Below are positions 15,715 through 23,602 of a stretch of DNA of 33,679 bases, in pieces (the first letter of the stretch is position 1; the number at the start of each line of letters is the position of its first letter). Position numbers and translations under genes: made by a program. The notes beneath the pieces were generated by a model. The model was given only the letters and a program-made list of their open reading frames with translations, ran no database searches and had not been told where the DNA came from. Source of the DNA: Burkholderiales bacterium (GTDB lineage Bacteria > Pseudomonadota > Gammaproteobacteria > Burkholderiales > Burkholderiaceae_C). The stretch is from positions 1 to 33,679 of the forward strand of contig JACRBA010000136.1 of the NCBI GenBank assembly GCA_016213265.1, written 5' to 3'.

Positions 15715-17573
15715 GACAAGGTTCCCGCGTCGGCCTTGGGCGTGCCGCGCGCCGTGCGGGCACCGGCCGCCGTGGGCTGCGGCGCCGGGCCGCCTGCCGT
15801 CGCGCCGGGACCGGGCGGCGTGCGCGGCCGGGCGTCGCCCTGCAACGCCTCCTGGATGTCGCGCCCGCTCATGCCGAGTGCCCGCGCGTAGCGCTGCACC
15901 ACCAGGGCCACGGCTTTGGAGGCATGCCCGGCGGGCAGCATCAGGGCATCGACGAGGTCGTTGGCACAGCTCGCACTCAGGCGAAGAATGTCGGCGTCGC
16001 CGTCTGGCGTGCGCACGGGGGCCGTGGCGGGCACGCGCCGCATCATGTGCTGCACCGACTCGTCCAGGCCCCAATGGCGCGCCACGGCCGCACCGAGCGC
16101 CTCCATGTCGGCCCCCAGCACGGCGAATGAGGCCGCCTCGGCCCCCATGCCGGTCTCTTCCTTGGTCTCGGGCGGCACGCCAGGCGACCGGCTCGGCACG
16201 GTGACGACGGTGGGCTGCATCAGGCGACGGATCTGTGCCGCCTCGTCCGGGTAGTGGTACTGCACCAGCAGGCGTCCCAGGTTCTGCAGCAAGGTGACCA
16301 GGAAGACGACCTCGCCGTCGTAGCCGGCGGGCACCAGCCGGGTGGCGACCCGCCCTGCCCGCTTGGCGCGGCGGATCAGGGCCTCCATCTCGCCCGCGGC
16401 CTGCTCGTTCATGGGGCCGGGCCAGCGCCGCAGCGACAGGGCGGCACGGCGCACGCCGTCCAGCCCGACCATGGCGATGGCCCGCCGCAGCATGAGCACG
16501 GGCCCGTCGCCGGCCGCCCGCCCCGCGGCGAGCTGCGCGCTGTTGACCATGCGCAGCAGCTCGAAGCTGAGCGCAATGTCCTCGAGCAGGAGATCGGCCA
16601 TGTCGCTGGTGCGCGCACTGTCCATCAGCGCCAGGTGCGCCACGCGCTCGGCCGCGCCGGGCTGCGCCGGCAGCGCGCCCACCTGGCGGATGCGGTCCAG
16701 CAGCAGGACCAGCGGCCCGCCATCCTGCTCGGCCGTGGTGCGCAGCCAGCCTTCCAGGGCACGCTGCAGCGTGCGGGCATTGTGGTAGCGGTGCCGCTCC
16801 TGGCGGTCGGTGGCGCGGTTGACGATCGCACGCAGCGGCTCGGGAATGGGCCGCGGCACGGCCCAGGGCAGCCGCACGAACTCCGCGCCCTGCGGCGGCA
16901 TGCGGGCGATCACGCGGCCGAGGTCTTGTTCGTCCAGCGGCGGATGCCCCGCCAGCACCCAGTGCGCCACCAGCCCCAGCCCCAGCACGTCGCCGCCAGC
17001 GGCGTCGCGCACGGCACGCAGCTCGTCCAGCCCGCCCGGCTGCGTCACCGAGGCCCGCGGCGCGCCCGGCACCTCCAGGCCCATCACGGTGACGCGCTGG
17101 TCGTCCGACACGCACAGCCACCAGGGCTGCAGGTCATGGTGGGCCACCCCGGCTTCGTGGGCGAAGGCCAGGCCCTGTGCCGCCTGGGCCAGCCACTCGG
17201 CCAGCTCGGTGGCAGCCATGCCCTGCGCAGACATGCGCTCGGCCCAGGTGACACTCGTCCCACGCTCGTACACCACGTACGGCCAGCGCTCGTGCTCGCC
17301 GATCTCGAGCGCCTTGGCCAGCACGGGGTGATTCAGCCGGGCAGCGCGGCGCACCGCCTGTTGCCAGGCCGCGGCGCCGTCGCCGGGCGGATGCCGGGGC
17401 ATGGCGAGCATCACTTCCCCACCGTCACGGCCATCCATGGCCAGCCACAGCATGCCTCGCTCGCTCTTGCCGAGCAGGCGCAGCAGCTGAAACCGCCCGA
17501 AATGCCGCACCGCGCCGCGCGAAGCGGGGCCCGAAGCGGTGGAGCCGGAAGAGGAGGACGACATGGACACCAT
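15711..17573 (-). CDS. Pseudokinase - HDOD protein
   Basis: A 620-residue protein with the same kinase-then-HDOD order as its downstream partner but no GAF domain. The kinase region (residues about 25-285) looks catalytically dead. The glycine loop reads LLGKSERGM. The VAVK Lys is replaced (VMLAMPR). HRDLKPSN has become HHDLQPWW, keeping the Asp but losing Lys and Asn, and DFG has become VMG. The HDOD part (about 315-510) is recognisable: LLLEDIALSFELLRMVNSAQL, LRRAIAMVGLDGVRRAALSL, LVTLLQNLGRLLVQYHYPDEA. The C-terminal tail is Pro/Ala/Gly-rich. The start is uncertain: ATG at 17573 or 17564 both fit and neither has a strong ribosome site. I infer an allosteric partner for the downstream kinase. 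The 239 bases up to trxA show no convincing promoter for this gene. Confidence 0.85.
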   Translation of the reverse strand: MVSMSSSSSGSTASGPASRGAVRHFGRFQLLRLLGKSERGMLWLAMDGRDGGEVMLAMPRHPPGDGAAAWQQAVRRAARLNHPVLAKALEIGEHERWPYVVYERGTSVTWAERMSAQGMAATELAEWLAQAAQGLAFAHEAGVAHHDLQPWWLCVSDDQRVTVMGLEVPGAPRASVTQPGGLDELRAVRDAAGGDVLGLGLVAHWVLAGHPPLDEQDLGRVIARMPPQGAEFVRLPWAVPRPIPEPLRAIVNRATDRQERHRYHNARTLQRALEGWLRTTAEQDGGPLVLLLDRIRQVGALPAQPGAAERVAHLALMDSARTSDMADLLLEDIALSFELLRMVNSAQLAAGRAAGDGPVLMLRRAIAMVGLDGVRRAALSLRRWPGPMNEQAAGEMEALIRRAKRAGRVATRLVPAGYDGEVVFLVTLLQNLGRLLVQYHYPDEAAQIRRLMQPTVVTVPSRSPGVPPETKEETGMGAEAASFAVLGADMEALGAAVARHWGLDESVQHMMRRVPATAPVRTPDGDADILRLSASCANDLVDALMLPAGHASKAVALVVQRYARALGMSGRDIQEALQGDARPRTPPGPGATAGGPAPQPTAAGARTARGTPKADAGTLS

Positions 17574-17812
17574 GTGGCTGATTCGAGGCCCGGCCATGCG
17601 GTGGGCATGCCGGACATGGCCCGATTGGACCGCGGGGCACCGGCAGGCAGTGCACCGAACTGGACCGGAAAGCGTGACCATTTTGTGTGCCCGGGCCCTT
17701 GTCCAGGCCCCATCGCGCCCCGCCCGCGAGCGCCCGGGCGGACCGCGTGGACGGGGCCTTTATGTCAGAATCTTCACGCCCGGGAAACCCGGCGCCAACG
17801 GAGCCATCCCTC

Positions 17813-18142
17813 ATGAGCAGCGAACTGATCAAGCACATCTCCGACGCCTCGTTCGAGGCAGACGTCCTGAAGTCCGACAAGCCGGTGCTGGTGGACTACT
17901 GGGCCGAATGGTGTGGCCCGTGCAAGATGATCGCCCCCATCCTGGACGAAGCCGCCAAGGACTACGGCGAGCGCCTGCAGGTCGCCAAGATGAACGTCGA
18001 CGAAAACCGCGAAGTGCCCGCCAAGTTCGGCATCCGGGGCATTCCCACGCTGATGCTGTTCAAGGGCGGCCAGCTCGCCGCCACCAAGGTGGGCGCGCTG
18101 TCCAAGGCCCAATTGACCGCTTTCCTCGACGGCCATCTATAA
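17813..18142 (+). CDS. trxA: Thioredoxin 1
   Basis: A 109-residue classical thioredoxin, full length. The active site is [17 protein letters not shown] with Cys34 and Cys37. The cis-proline is in [13 protein letters not shown], and the buried Asp is in VLVDYW. It is the main cytoplasmic disulfide reductant, kept reduced by thioredoxin reductase. The ATG at 17813 gives the standard N-terminus ([15 protein letters not shown]); the frame is open upstream but the extra residues do not resemble thioredoxin. Its final bases carry the -10 element of the rho promoter. The 17574-17812 region upstream holds only an unconvincing -10-like CAGAAT near 17766. Confidence 0.98.
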   Translation: MSSELIKHISDASFEADVLKSDKPVLVDYWAEWCGPCKMIAPILDEAAKDYGERLQVAKMNVDENREVPAKFGIRGIPTLMLFKGGQLAATKVGALSKAQLTAFLDGHL

Positions 18143-18143
18143 T
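18113..18143 (+). promoter_or_regulatory. Sigma-70-type promoter for rho inside the trxA 3' end
   Basis: TTGACC (18113-18118) and a perfect TATAAT (18138-18143) are separated by 19 bases, slightly long. The TATAAT overlaps the trxA stop codon TAA. It would give rho a leader of about 270 bases. Confidence 0.65.
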
Positions 18144-18153
18144 CGCGCCTGAC

Positions 18154-18193
18154 GGCACTTTGGTGCGCGGCCTCACCGGCCGGCACCAGTGCC
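18154..18193 (+). other. Long stable hairpin at the start of the rho leader
   Basis: The arms pair as GGCACT/AGTGCC, GGTGC/GCACC and CGGCC/GGCCG around a TCACC loop, 16 base pairs in all. The only interruptions are a TT bulge at 18160-18161 and one unpaired G at 18167. It begins about 5-10 bases after the expected transcription start and has no following T-tract, so it is not an ordinary terminator. It may stabilise the rho mRNA or take part in autoregulation. Confidence 0.7.
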
Positions 18194-18370
18194 CGAGCGA
18201 TACCCGCCTTTCGCGGCCACCTCGCCCCCGGCACCCCCGGTTGGCGCGCGGCTTCAGGCCCTGAGGCGTCAGTCCCCTCCCCGGTTTCCCAGTCGGTTTC
18301 GTTTCGAACGCGGAACGCTTCGCGTGCGCAGGTCCATTCGGCCGCGGCACGCAGCGCCCGCCCACCGGCC

Positions 18371-18392
18371 CCACGTGCGCTTCGGCGCGTGG
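18371..18392 (+). other. UUCG-loop hairpin near the rho ribosome site
   Basis: GCGC-TTCG-GCGC forms a C(UUCG)G tetraloop hairpin, extended by CCAC/GTGG across a GT bulge. It ends 27 bases before the rho ATG. Between the two leader hairpins, 18194-18370 is largely C-rich and unstructured by eye, with runs such as CGCCCCCGGCACCCCCGG near 18221-18240, which would suit Rho binding. Confidence 0.5.
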
Positions 18393-18419
18393 CAGGCCTT
18401 TCCCCAAGGGTATTGGCCC

Positions 18420-19685
18420 ATGCATCTGTCTGAACTCAAGGCGCTTCACGTCTCCGCTCTCATCAAGATGGGCGAAGAGTTGGAGATCGACAACGTCTCG
18501 CGCCTGCGCAAGCAGGAGCTGATGTTCGCGATCATGAAGAAGCGCGCCAAGGCCGGCGAGCAGGTCTTCGGCGATGGCGTGCTGGAAGTGCTGCCCGACG
18601 GATTCGGCTTCCTGCGCTCCATCGACACCAGCTACATGGCGTCCACCGACGACATCTATCTGTCGCCGAGCCAGATCCGCCGCTTCAATCTCCACACCGG
18701 CGACCTGATCGAAGGCGAGGTGCGCGTGCCCAAGGACGGCGAGCGCTACTTCGCGCTGGTCAAGGTCGACCGCGTGAACGGCCTGACGCCGGAGGAGAAC
18801 AAGCACAAGATCATGTTCGAGAACCTGACGCCGCTCTTCCCGAAAGAGGCGTTCAAGCTCGAGCGTGACAACTTCAAGGGCGAGGAGAACATCACCGGCC
18901 GCATCGTCGACCTGATCGCGCCCATCGGCAAGGGCCAGCGCGCACTGCTCGTTGCGCAGCCCAAGACCGGCAAGACGGTGATGATGAAGCACATCGCCCA
19001 CGCGCTGGTGGCCAACCACCCCGAGATCCACCTCATCATGCTGCTCGTGGACGAGCGGCCGGAGGAAGTGACCGAGATGGTGCGCGGCGTGCGCGGTGAG
19101 GTGATCAGTTCCACCTTCGACGAGCCCGCTGCCCGCCATGTGCAGGTGGCCGAGATGGTGATCGAGCGGGCCAAGCGCCTGGTCGAGCTCGGCAAGGACG
19201 TGGTCATCCTGCTCGACTCCATCACCCGCCTGGCGCGCGCCTACAACAACGTGCTGCCCAGCTCCGGCAAGGTGCTGACCGGCGGCGTGGACGCCAACGC
19301 GCTGCAACGCCCCAAGCGCTTCTTCGGCGCCGCCCGCAACGTGGAAGAAGGCGGCTCGCTCACCATCATCGGCACCGCGCTCATCGACACCGGATCCAAG
19401 ATGGACGAGGTGATCTACGAGGAGTTCAAGGGCACCGGCAACTGCGAGATCCACCTGGACCGCCGCATGGCCGAAAAGCGCGTGTACCCCTCGATCCTGA
19501 TCAACAAGTCGGGCACGCGCCGCGAGGAACTCCTGCTCAAGCCGGAGATCCTGCAGAAGACCTGGATCTTGCGCAAGCTGCTGTACAACATGGACGAGAT
19601 CGAGGCGATGGAATTCGTGCTCGACAAGATGAAGGCGAGCAAGAACAACCTCGACTTCTTCGACATGATGCGCCGCGGCGGCTGA
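18420..19685 (+). CDS. rho: Transcription termination factor Rho
   Basis: A 421-residue hexameric RNA helicase. The N-terminal helical domain begins [24 protein letters not shown]. The RNA-binding cold-shock-like domain includes [15 protein letters not shown] and [12 protein letters not shown]. The ATPase core includes the Walker A AQPKTGKT, the Walker B region [16 protein letters not shown], the Q-loop region GSGKVLTGG-like stretch ([11 protein letters not shown]) and the R-loop RKGKR-equivalent late region. Rho loads on C-rich nascent RNA and terminates transcription. The start ATG has AAGGG about ten bases upstream and gives the usual N-terminus; the in-frame open region before it (from 18189) is leader, not protein. 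E. coli rho autoregulates through its leader, and the long leader here suggests the same. Confidence 0.98.
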   Translation: MHLSELKALHVSALIKMGEELEIDNVSRLRKQELMFAIMKKRAKAGEQVFGDGVLEVLPDGFGFLRSIDTSYMASTDDIYLSPSQIRRFNLHTGDLIEGEVRVPKDGERYFALVKVDRVNGLTPEENKHKIMFENLTPLFPKEAFKLERDNFKGEENITGRIVDLIAPIGKGQRALLVAQPKTGKTVMMKHIAHALVANHPEIHLIMLLVDERPEEVTEMVRGVRGEVISSTFDEPAARHVQVAEMVIERAKRLVELGKDVVILLDSITRLARAYNNVLPSSGKVLTGGVDANALQRPKRFFGAARNVEEGGSLTIIGTALIDTGSKMDEVIYEEFKGTGNCEIHLDRRMAEKRVYPSILINKSGTRREELLLKPEILQKTWILRKLLYNMDEIEAMEFVLDKMKASKNNLDFFDMMRRGG

Positions 19686-19723
19686 CACCGGCCTTCCCTC
19701 CCGCGGCATGAGGAGCGCCCTGC

Positions 19724-21448
19724 ATGCCGCACAACGTCAGTCTCATCACCACCCTGGCCGCCGGCTTCGCGCTGGCGCTGGTGCTCGGCTTCATCGCCGT
19801 GCGCCTGCGCCTGCCTGCGCTGGTGGGCTACCTGCTCGCCGGCGTGGCCATCGGGCCGGGCACGCCGGGCTTCGTGGCCGACGGCGCCATTGCCGCTCAG
19901 CTGGCCGAGATCGGCGTCATGCTGCTGATGTTCGGCGTAGGGCTGCATTTCTCCCTGGCCGATCTGCTCGCGGTGCGGCGGGTCGCGCTGCCGGGCGCCG
20001 TGGCGCAGATGGCGGTTGCCACCGCGCTGGGGGCCGGGCTGGCCACCTGGTGGGGGTGGTCGCTGGGCAGCGCCCTGCTGTTCGGCCTGTCGCTGTCGGT
20101 CGCCAGCACCGTGGTGCTGCTCAAGGCACTGGAAGCCAAGGGCATCCTCGACAGTGCCAATGGGCGCATCGCCGTGGGCTGGCTGGTCGTGGAAGACCTG
20201 GCCATGGTGCTGGTGCTGGTGCTGCTGCCGGCGCTCGCGCCGCTCATGGGTGGCAAGGCGCTGCCGGGCGCCGAAGGGGCCCAGCTCGGCACCACCCTGC
20301 TGACGACGCTGGCACAGGTGGGTGCCTTCGTGGCGATCATGCTGGTGCTTGGCCGCCGGCTGTTCCCCTGGCTGCTCTGGCAGGTGACCAAGACCGGGTC
20401 CCGCGAGCTGTTCACGCTGTGCACCGTGGCCGCTGCCGTGAGCATCGCCTATGGTTCATCGGCGCTGTTCGGGGTGTCTTTCGCCCTCGGCGCCTTCTTC
20501 GCGGGCATGGTGCTGCGCGAGTCCGAATTCAGCCAGCGTGCGGCGGAGCAGACCCTGCCCCTGCAGGACGCCTTCGCGGTGCTCTTCTTCGTTTCGGTGG
20601 GCATGCTGTTCGACCCGGCCGTGCTGCTGGAGCAGCCGCTGCGCGTGCTGGCCACGGTGGCCATCATCATGGCCGGCAAGTCGGTGGCGGCCGTGGTGCT
20701 GGTGCTGCTGCTGCGCTACCCGGTGCGCACCGCGCTCACCGCGGCAGCCAGCCTGGCGCAGATCGGCGAGTTCTCTTTCATCCTCGCCGGCCTGGGGCTG
20801 ACGCTGGGCCTGCTCAGCGCCGAGGCCCAGAGCCTCATCGTGGCGGGTGCGCTGATCTCCATCGCGCTCAACCCATTGGCCTTCACGGCCATCGAGCCGC
20901 TGGAGCGATGGCTGGGCCGGCACCCTCGCCTGGCCAACCGCATCGCGCCGCCCGAGGACGCGCTGGCCGCGCTGCCCGTGAGCACAGAGGCCCGGTACCT
21001 GGCCAACCAGGTGGTGCTCGTCGGCTACGGCCGCGTCGGACGCGGCATCGGCGACGCCCTGGCGGCGCACGGCGTCCCTTTCGTGGTGGTGGAGGCCAAC
21101 CGCGACCACGTGGCGGACCTGCGCGACCAAGGGCATGTGGCCGTGTGGGGCGACGCCACCGAGCCCGAGGTGCTGGTGCAGGCCCACATCCGCGACGCGC
21201 GCGCCCTCGTGATCGCCACGCCCGACACCCTGGACGTGCGCCAGACGGTGGCCATCGCGCGCGAGCTCAACCCGACCGTGCAGGTGGTCGTGCGCAGCCA
21301 CAACGAGACCGAGGCCGCCCTGCTGCGCGAGGAAGGCACGGGCACGGTGCTGGTGGGCGAGCAGGAACTGGCCCGGGCCATGACGCGGCATGTGCTGGAC
21401 ACGCTGCGGCCGGCCACCCCAGGGCGCGCGGCCGCTGCGGCCGGCTGA
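19724..21448 (+). CDS. Kef/YbaL-type monovalent cation:proton antiporter
   Basis: A 574-residue CPA2-family transporter. Residues about 1-400 contain roughly 12 hydrophobic helices with the conserved YLLAGVAIGPGTPGFV, IGVMLLMFGVGLHFS, VASTVVLLKALE and FALGAFFAGMVLRESEFSQ. Residues from about 428 form a TrkA-N nucleotide-binding (RCK) domain, beginning VVLVGYGRVGRGIGDAL, which in Kef/YbaL relatives binds NAD(H) or other ligands and gates transport. The FSQRAAEQTLPLQDAFAVLFFVSVGMLFDP block is YbaL-like. It probably exchanges K+ or Na+ for H+ across the inner membrane; the ion is not determined. It starts 38 bases after rho with an AGGAG ribosome site, so it may be read from the rho transcript. 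Confidence 0.9.
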   Translation: MPHNVSLITTLAAGFALALVLGFIAVRLRLPALVGYLLAGVAIGPGTPGFVADGAIAAQLAEIGVMLLMFGVGLHFSLADLLAVRRVALPGAVAQMAVATALGAGLATWWGWSLGSALLFGLSLSVASTVVLLKALEAKGILDSANGRIAVGWLVVEDLAMVLVLVLLPALAPLMGGKALPGAEGAQLGTTLLTTLAQVGAFVAIMLVLGRRLFPWLLWQVTKTGSRELFTLCTVAAAVSIAYGSSALFGVSFALGAFFAGMVLRESEFSQRAAEQTLPLQDAFAVLFFVSVGMLFDPAVLLEQPLRVLATVAIIMAGKSVAAVVLVLLLRYPVRTALTAAASLAQIGEFSFILAGLGLTLGLLSAEAQSLIVAGALISIALNPLAFTAIEPLERWLGRHPRLANRIAPPEDALAALPVSTEARYLANQVVLVGYGRVGRGIGDALAAHGVPFVVVEANRDHVADLRDQGHVAVWGDATEPEVLVQAHIRDARALVIATPDTLDVRQTVAIARELNPTVQVVVRSHNETEAALLREEGTGTVLVGEQELARAMTRHVLDTLRPATPGRAAAAAG

Positions 21449-21450
21449 GC

Positions 21451-21456
21451 TATAAT
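21451..21456 (+). promoter_or_regulatory. -10 element TATAAT for rpmE2
   Basis: A perfect TATAAT lies two bases after the antiporter stop, with no recognisable -35 at normal spacing (GCGGCC there). Transcription would start near 21463 and give a leader of about 70 bases before the L31 start codon. Confidence 0.5.
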
Positions 21457-21536
21457 CCAACGTTTTTCCGCTCTAGGGCAAGTGCGTGCACATGGTGTGC
21501 CGCGTGGCTGCCCGCGACTGCTGCGAGGTCTGCGCC

Positions 21537-21797
21537 ATGAAAGAAGGCATTCATCCCAACTACCGCGACGTCTGTTTCGTCGACCTGTCCAACGGCTTCA
21601 AGTTCGTGACGCGTTCCTGCGCCCCGTCCAAGGAAACCATCAAGATGGACGACGGCCGCGAACTGCCGCTGTTCAAGCTCGAAACCACCAGCGAGTCGCA
21701 CCCCTTCTACACGGGCCAGCAAAAGAGCGTGGATACGCTGGGCGGCCGCGTCGAGAAGTTCCGCAACAAGTTCGCGCGCGTCGGCATCAAGAAGTGA
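21537..21797 (+). CDS. rpmE2: 50S ribosomal protein L31, type B (zinc-free)
   Basis: An 86-residue type B L31: [58 protein letters not shown]. The four-cysteine zinc site of type A L31 is absent; the two Cys (13 and 28) are not in CxxC pairs. L31 bridges the ribosomal subunits. The ATG at 21537 gives the standard N-terminus; frame upstream to 21486 encodes no L31-like sequence. In many bacteria the zinc-free form is a Zur-regulated spare, but in Burkholderiales it is commonly the housekeeping copy. I see no clear Zur site, and the TATAAT upstream plus the strong terminator downstream suggest constitutive monocistronic expression. Confidence 0.97.
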   Translation: MKEGIHPNYRDVCFVDLSNGFKFVTRSCAPSKETIKMDDGRELPLFKLETTSESHPFYTGQQKSVDTLGGRVEKFRNKFARVGIKK

Positions 21798-21825
21798 CCG
21801 CGCGGCGAATGCCGTTGCACAAGAA

Positions 21826-21850
21826 GGCAGCCGCGCGGCTGCCTTTTTTT
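21826..21850 (+). terminator. Intrinsic terminator of rpmE2
   Basis: A perfect 7-bp stem GGCAGCC/GGCTGCC with a GCGC loop is followed directly by seven T residues. It lies 28 bases after the rpmE2 stop. This is the clearest Rho-independent terminator in the window. Confidence 0.95.
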
Positions 21851-21876
21851 CTGCCCGTCCTTGGCATGATCCGCCC

Positions 21877-23568
21877 GTGAGTTCCACCACGCCGCCCCCT
21901 TCCTCCTCGGCCCCGCTGCCCAATCCCGCGCTGGTCACGCAGCGGGCCGCGCAGCGCCTGCCGCGCGTGGCCCTGCTGCTGTTCTGCGCCGCCTACCTGC
22001 TGCCGGGGCTGTTCGGCCGCGACCCCTGGCGCAACGCCGATGTGACGGCCTACGCGACCATGCTGAGCATCGCCGAGGGCCGCAGCCCCTGGTGGGCACC
22101 CACCCTGGGCGACCTGCCGGCCGACCCGGCCGTGCTGCCCCACCTGCTGGGCGCCCTGTTCATCCAGCTGCTGGGGCCCGTGCTCGACCCCGCCCTCGCC
22201 GCGCGGCTGCCGTTTGCCGCGCTGCTGGGCGTGACCCTGGCGCTGATCTGGTACGCCACCTTCCACCTCGCCCGCACTGAAGCCGCGCAGCCGGTGCCTT
22301 TCGCGTTTGGTGGCGAGGCAGAGCCGGTGGCCTACGCACGGGCGCTGGCCGACGGCGCGCTGCTCGCGATCATCGCCACGCTGGGGCTGCTGCAGCTGGG
22401 CCACGAAACCACGCCGGAGCTGGTGCAGCTCAGTGTGGTGGCCCTGTGGATGTGGGCGCTGGCGGCGGCGCCCTACCGGTCCTGGCCGGTGCGCTCGGCC
22501 CTGCTGCTGGCGCTGCCGGCGCTGGCCAGCAGCGGCGCACCCGCCATGGCGGTGGCCCTGGGCGTGCTGGCCCTGGCCGTGACCGGCCGGTCGCGTTATG
22601 CCGAGGCCCGGGGGCTGTGGCCCTGGCTGCTGGCCTCGCTGGCGCTGACGGTGGGGCTCGCCACGTGGTGGGGCGCCTGGCGCATGCGGCTGGACTGGCC
22701 AGAGGCCGGCGGCAGCGCCCGCCTGCTGCTGTGGTTCACCTGGCCGGTGTCGCCGCTGGCCCTGTGGACGCTGTGGCGCTGGCGCCGCCAGGTGCTGAGC
22801 CGGCACATCGCCGTGCCGCTGGGCGTGGTGCTGGTGGGCGTGGGGGCGTGCCTGCTCATGGGCGGCTCCGACCGCGCCCTGCTGCTGGCACTGCCGGGGT
22901 TTGCCGTGCTGGCGGCGTTCGCCCTGCCCACGTTGCGCCGCAGCGCCGGGGCGGCCATCGACTGGTTCTCCGTTTTCTTCTTCACGCTCTCGGCCCTCGC
23001 CATCTGGGTGGTGTACCTGTCCATGCAGACGGGTGTGCCGGCCAAGCCCATGGCCAACATCCAACGCCTGGCACCGGGGTTCCAGCCGGTGTTCTCGCTG
23101 ATCGAGCTGGTGGCCGCCGTGATGGGCACCGTGGCGTGGCTGTGGCTGGTGCGTTGGCGCACGTCGCGCCATCGCCACCCGCTGTGGAAGAGCCTGGTCC
23201 TGCCGGCCAGTGGTGTTGCCCTCGCCTGGCTGCTGGCCATGACGCTGCTGCTGCCGCCGCTGGACTATGCCCGCAGCCCGCGGCCGCTGGTCGCGCTGGT
23301 GGACCGGCATGTGCCACGAGGCTCCTGCCTGCGCGCACCCGGCCTCGCGCGTGCGCAGGTCGCCGCACTCGAGGCCTTCGGCCGACACACCGTGCGCACC
23401 CTGGCCGGCCCGGACGACGATGTGCCGGGCTGCGATCACCTGCTCATGGAATGGCGCGGCCGCGGGGCCACGCCGGCCGCCCCTGAGGGCTGGGAGCTGC
23501 AGGCCCGGCTGCCGCGGCCGGCCCAGCGCAACGAGCAGTTGCTGGTCTACCGGCGCACGGGCGCCTGA
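21877..23568 (+). CDS. GT-C-type (ArnT/GT39-like) membrane glycosyltransferase
   Basis: A 563-residue integral membrane protein with about 11-12 hydrophobic helices between residues 28 and 460 and a C-terminal soluble domain of about 100 residues (VDRHVPRGSCLRAPGL... LLMEWRGRG... QLLVYRR). The first periplasmic loop contains GRDPWRNADVTAYATMLSIAEG (starting at residue 47), which resembles the acidic catalytic loop of ArnT/GT39 enzymes (Asp49, Asp55). Such enzymes move a sugar from a polyprenyl-phosphate carrier to lipid or protein at the periplasmic face; donor and acceptor are unknown here. The start must be GTG 21877, since the nearby ATG at 21866 meets a stop after four codons. It lies after the rpmE2 terminator and is convergent with phoR. 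Confidence 0.7.
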   Translation: MSSTTPPPSSSAPLPNPALVTQRAAQRLPRVALLLFCAAYLLPGLFGRDPWRNADVTAYATMLSIAEGRSPWWAPTLGDLPADPAVLPHLLGALFIQLLGPVLDPALAARLPFAALLGVTLALIWYATFHLARTEAAQPVPFAFGGEAEPVAYARALADGALLAIIATLGLLQLGHETTPELVQLSVVALWMWALAAAPYRSWPVRSALLLALPALASSGAPAMAVALGVLALAVTGRSRYAEARGLWPWLLASLALTVGLATWWGAWRMRLDWPEAGGSARLLLWFTWPVSPLALWTLWRWRRQVLSRHIAVPLGVVLVGVGACLLMGGSDRALLLALPGFAVLAAFALPTLRRSAGAAIDWFSVFFFTLSALAIWVVYLSMQTGVPAKPMANIQRLAPGFQPVFSLIELVAAVMGTVAWLWLVRWRTSRHRHPLWKSLVLPASGVALAWLLAMTLLLPPLDYARSPRPLVALVDRHVPRGSCLRAPGLARAQVAALEAFGRHTVRTLAGPDDDVPGCDHLLMEWRGRGATPAAPEGWELQARLPRPAQRNEQLLVYRRTGA

Positions 23569-23602
23569 TCGGACGCCCTGCAGCCCCGGCGGCCGGCGCG
23601 GC

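Noticed and set aside
13261-17121. Single 1,286-codon frame covering the kinase and part of the upstream gene
   Set aside because: Residues before position 15714 are an out-of-frame reading of the pseudokinase gene, which has its own conserved frame; the kinase begins at the overlapping ATG.
17743-17771. Possible trxA promoter with CAGAAT as -10
   Set aside because: No -35 match at acceptable spacing; too weak to annotate.
18189-18419. In-frame N-terminal extension of rho by 77 residues
   Set aside because: The extension is Pro/Arg-rich, unlike any Rho N-terminus, and overlaps the structured leader; the ATG at 18420 gives the standard sequence.
18060-19709. 549-codon minus-strand frame opposite rho
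   Set aside because: Antisense of a highly conserved gene; the translation has no recognisable fold.
21421-21446. GC palindrome at the end of the antiporter gene as a terminator
   Set aside because: It lies within the coding sequence, pairs with a very tight loop and the following T run is separated by the TATAAT element; better explained by Ala/Gly codon use.
21787-23439. 550-codon minus-strand frame opposite the GT-C gene
   Set aside because: Gln/Gly/Arg/His-rich shadow; the plus-strand frame has clear transmembrane helices and a conserved loop.
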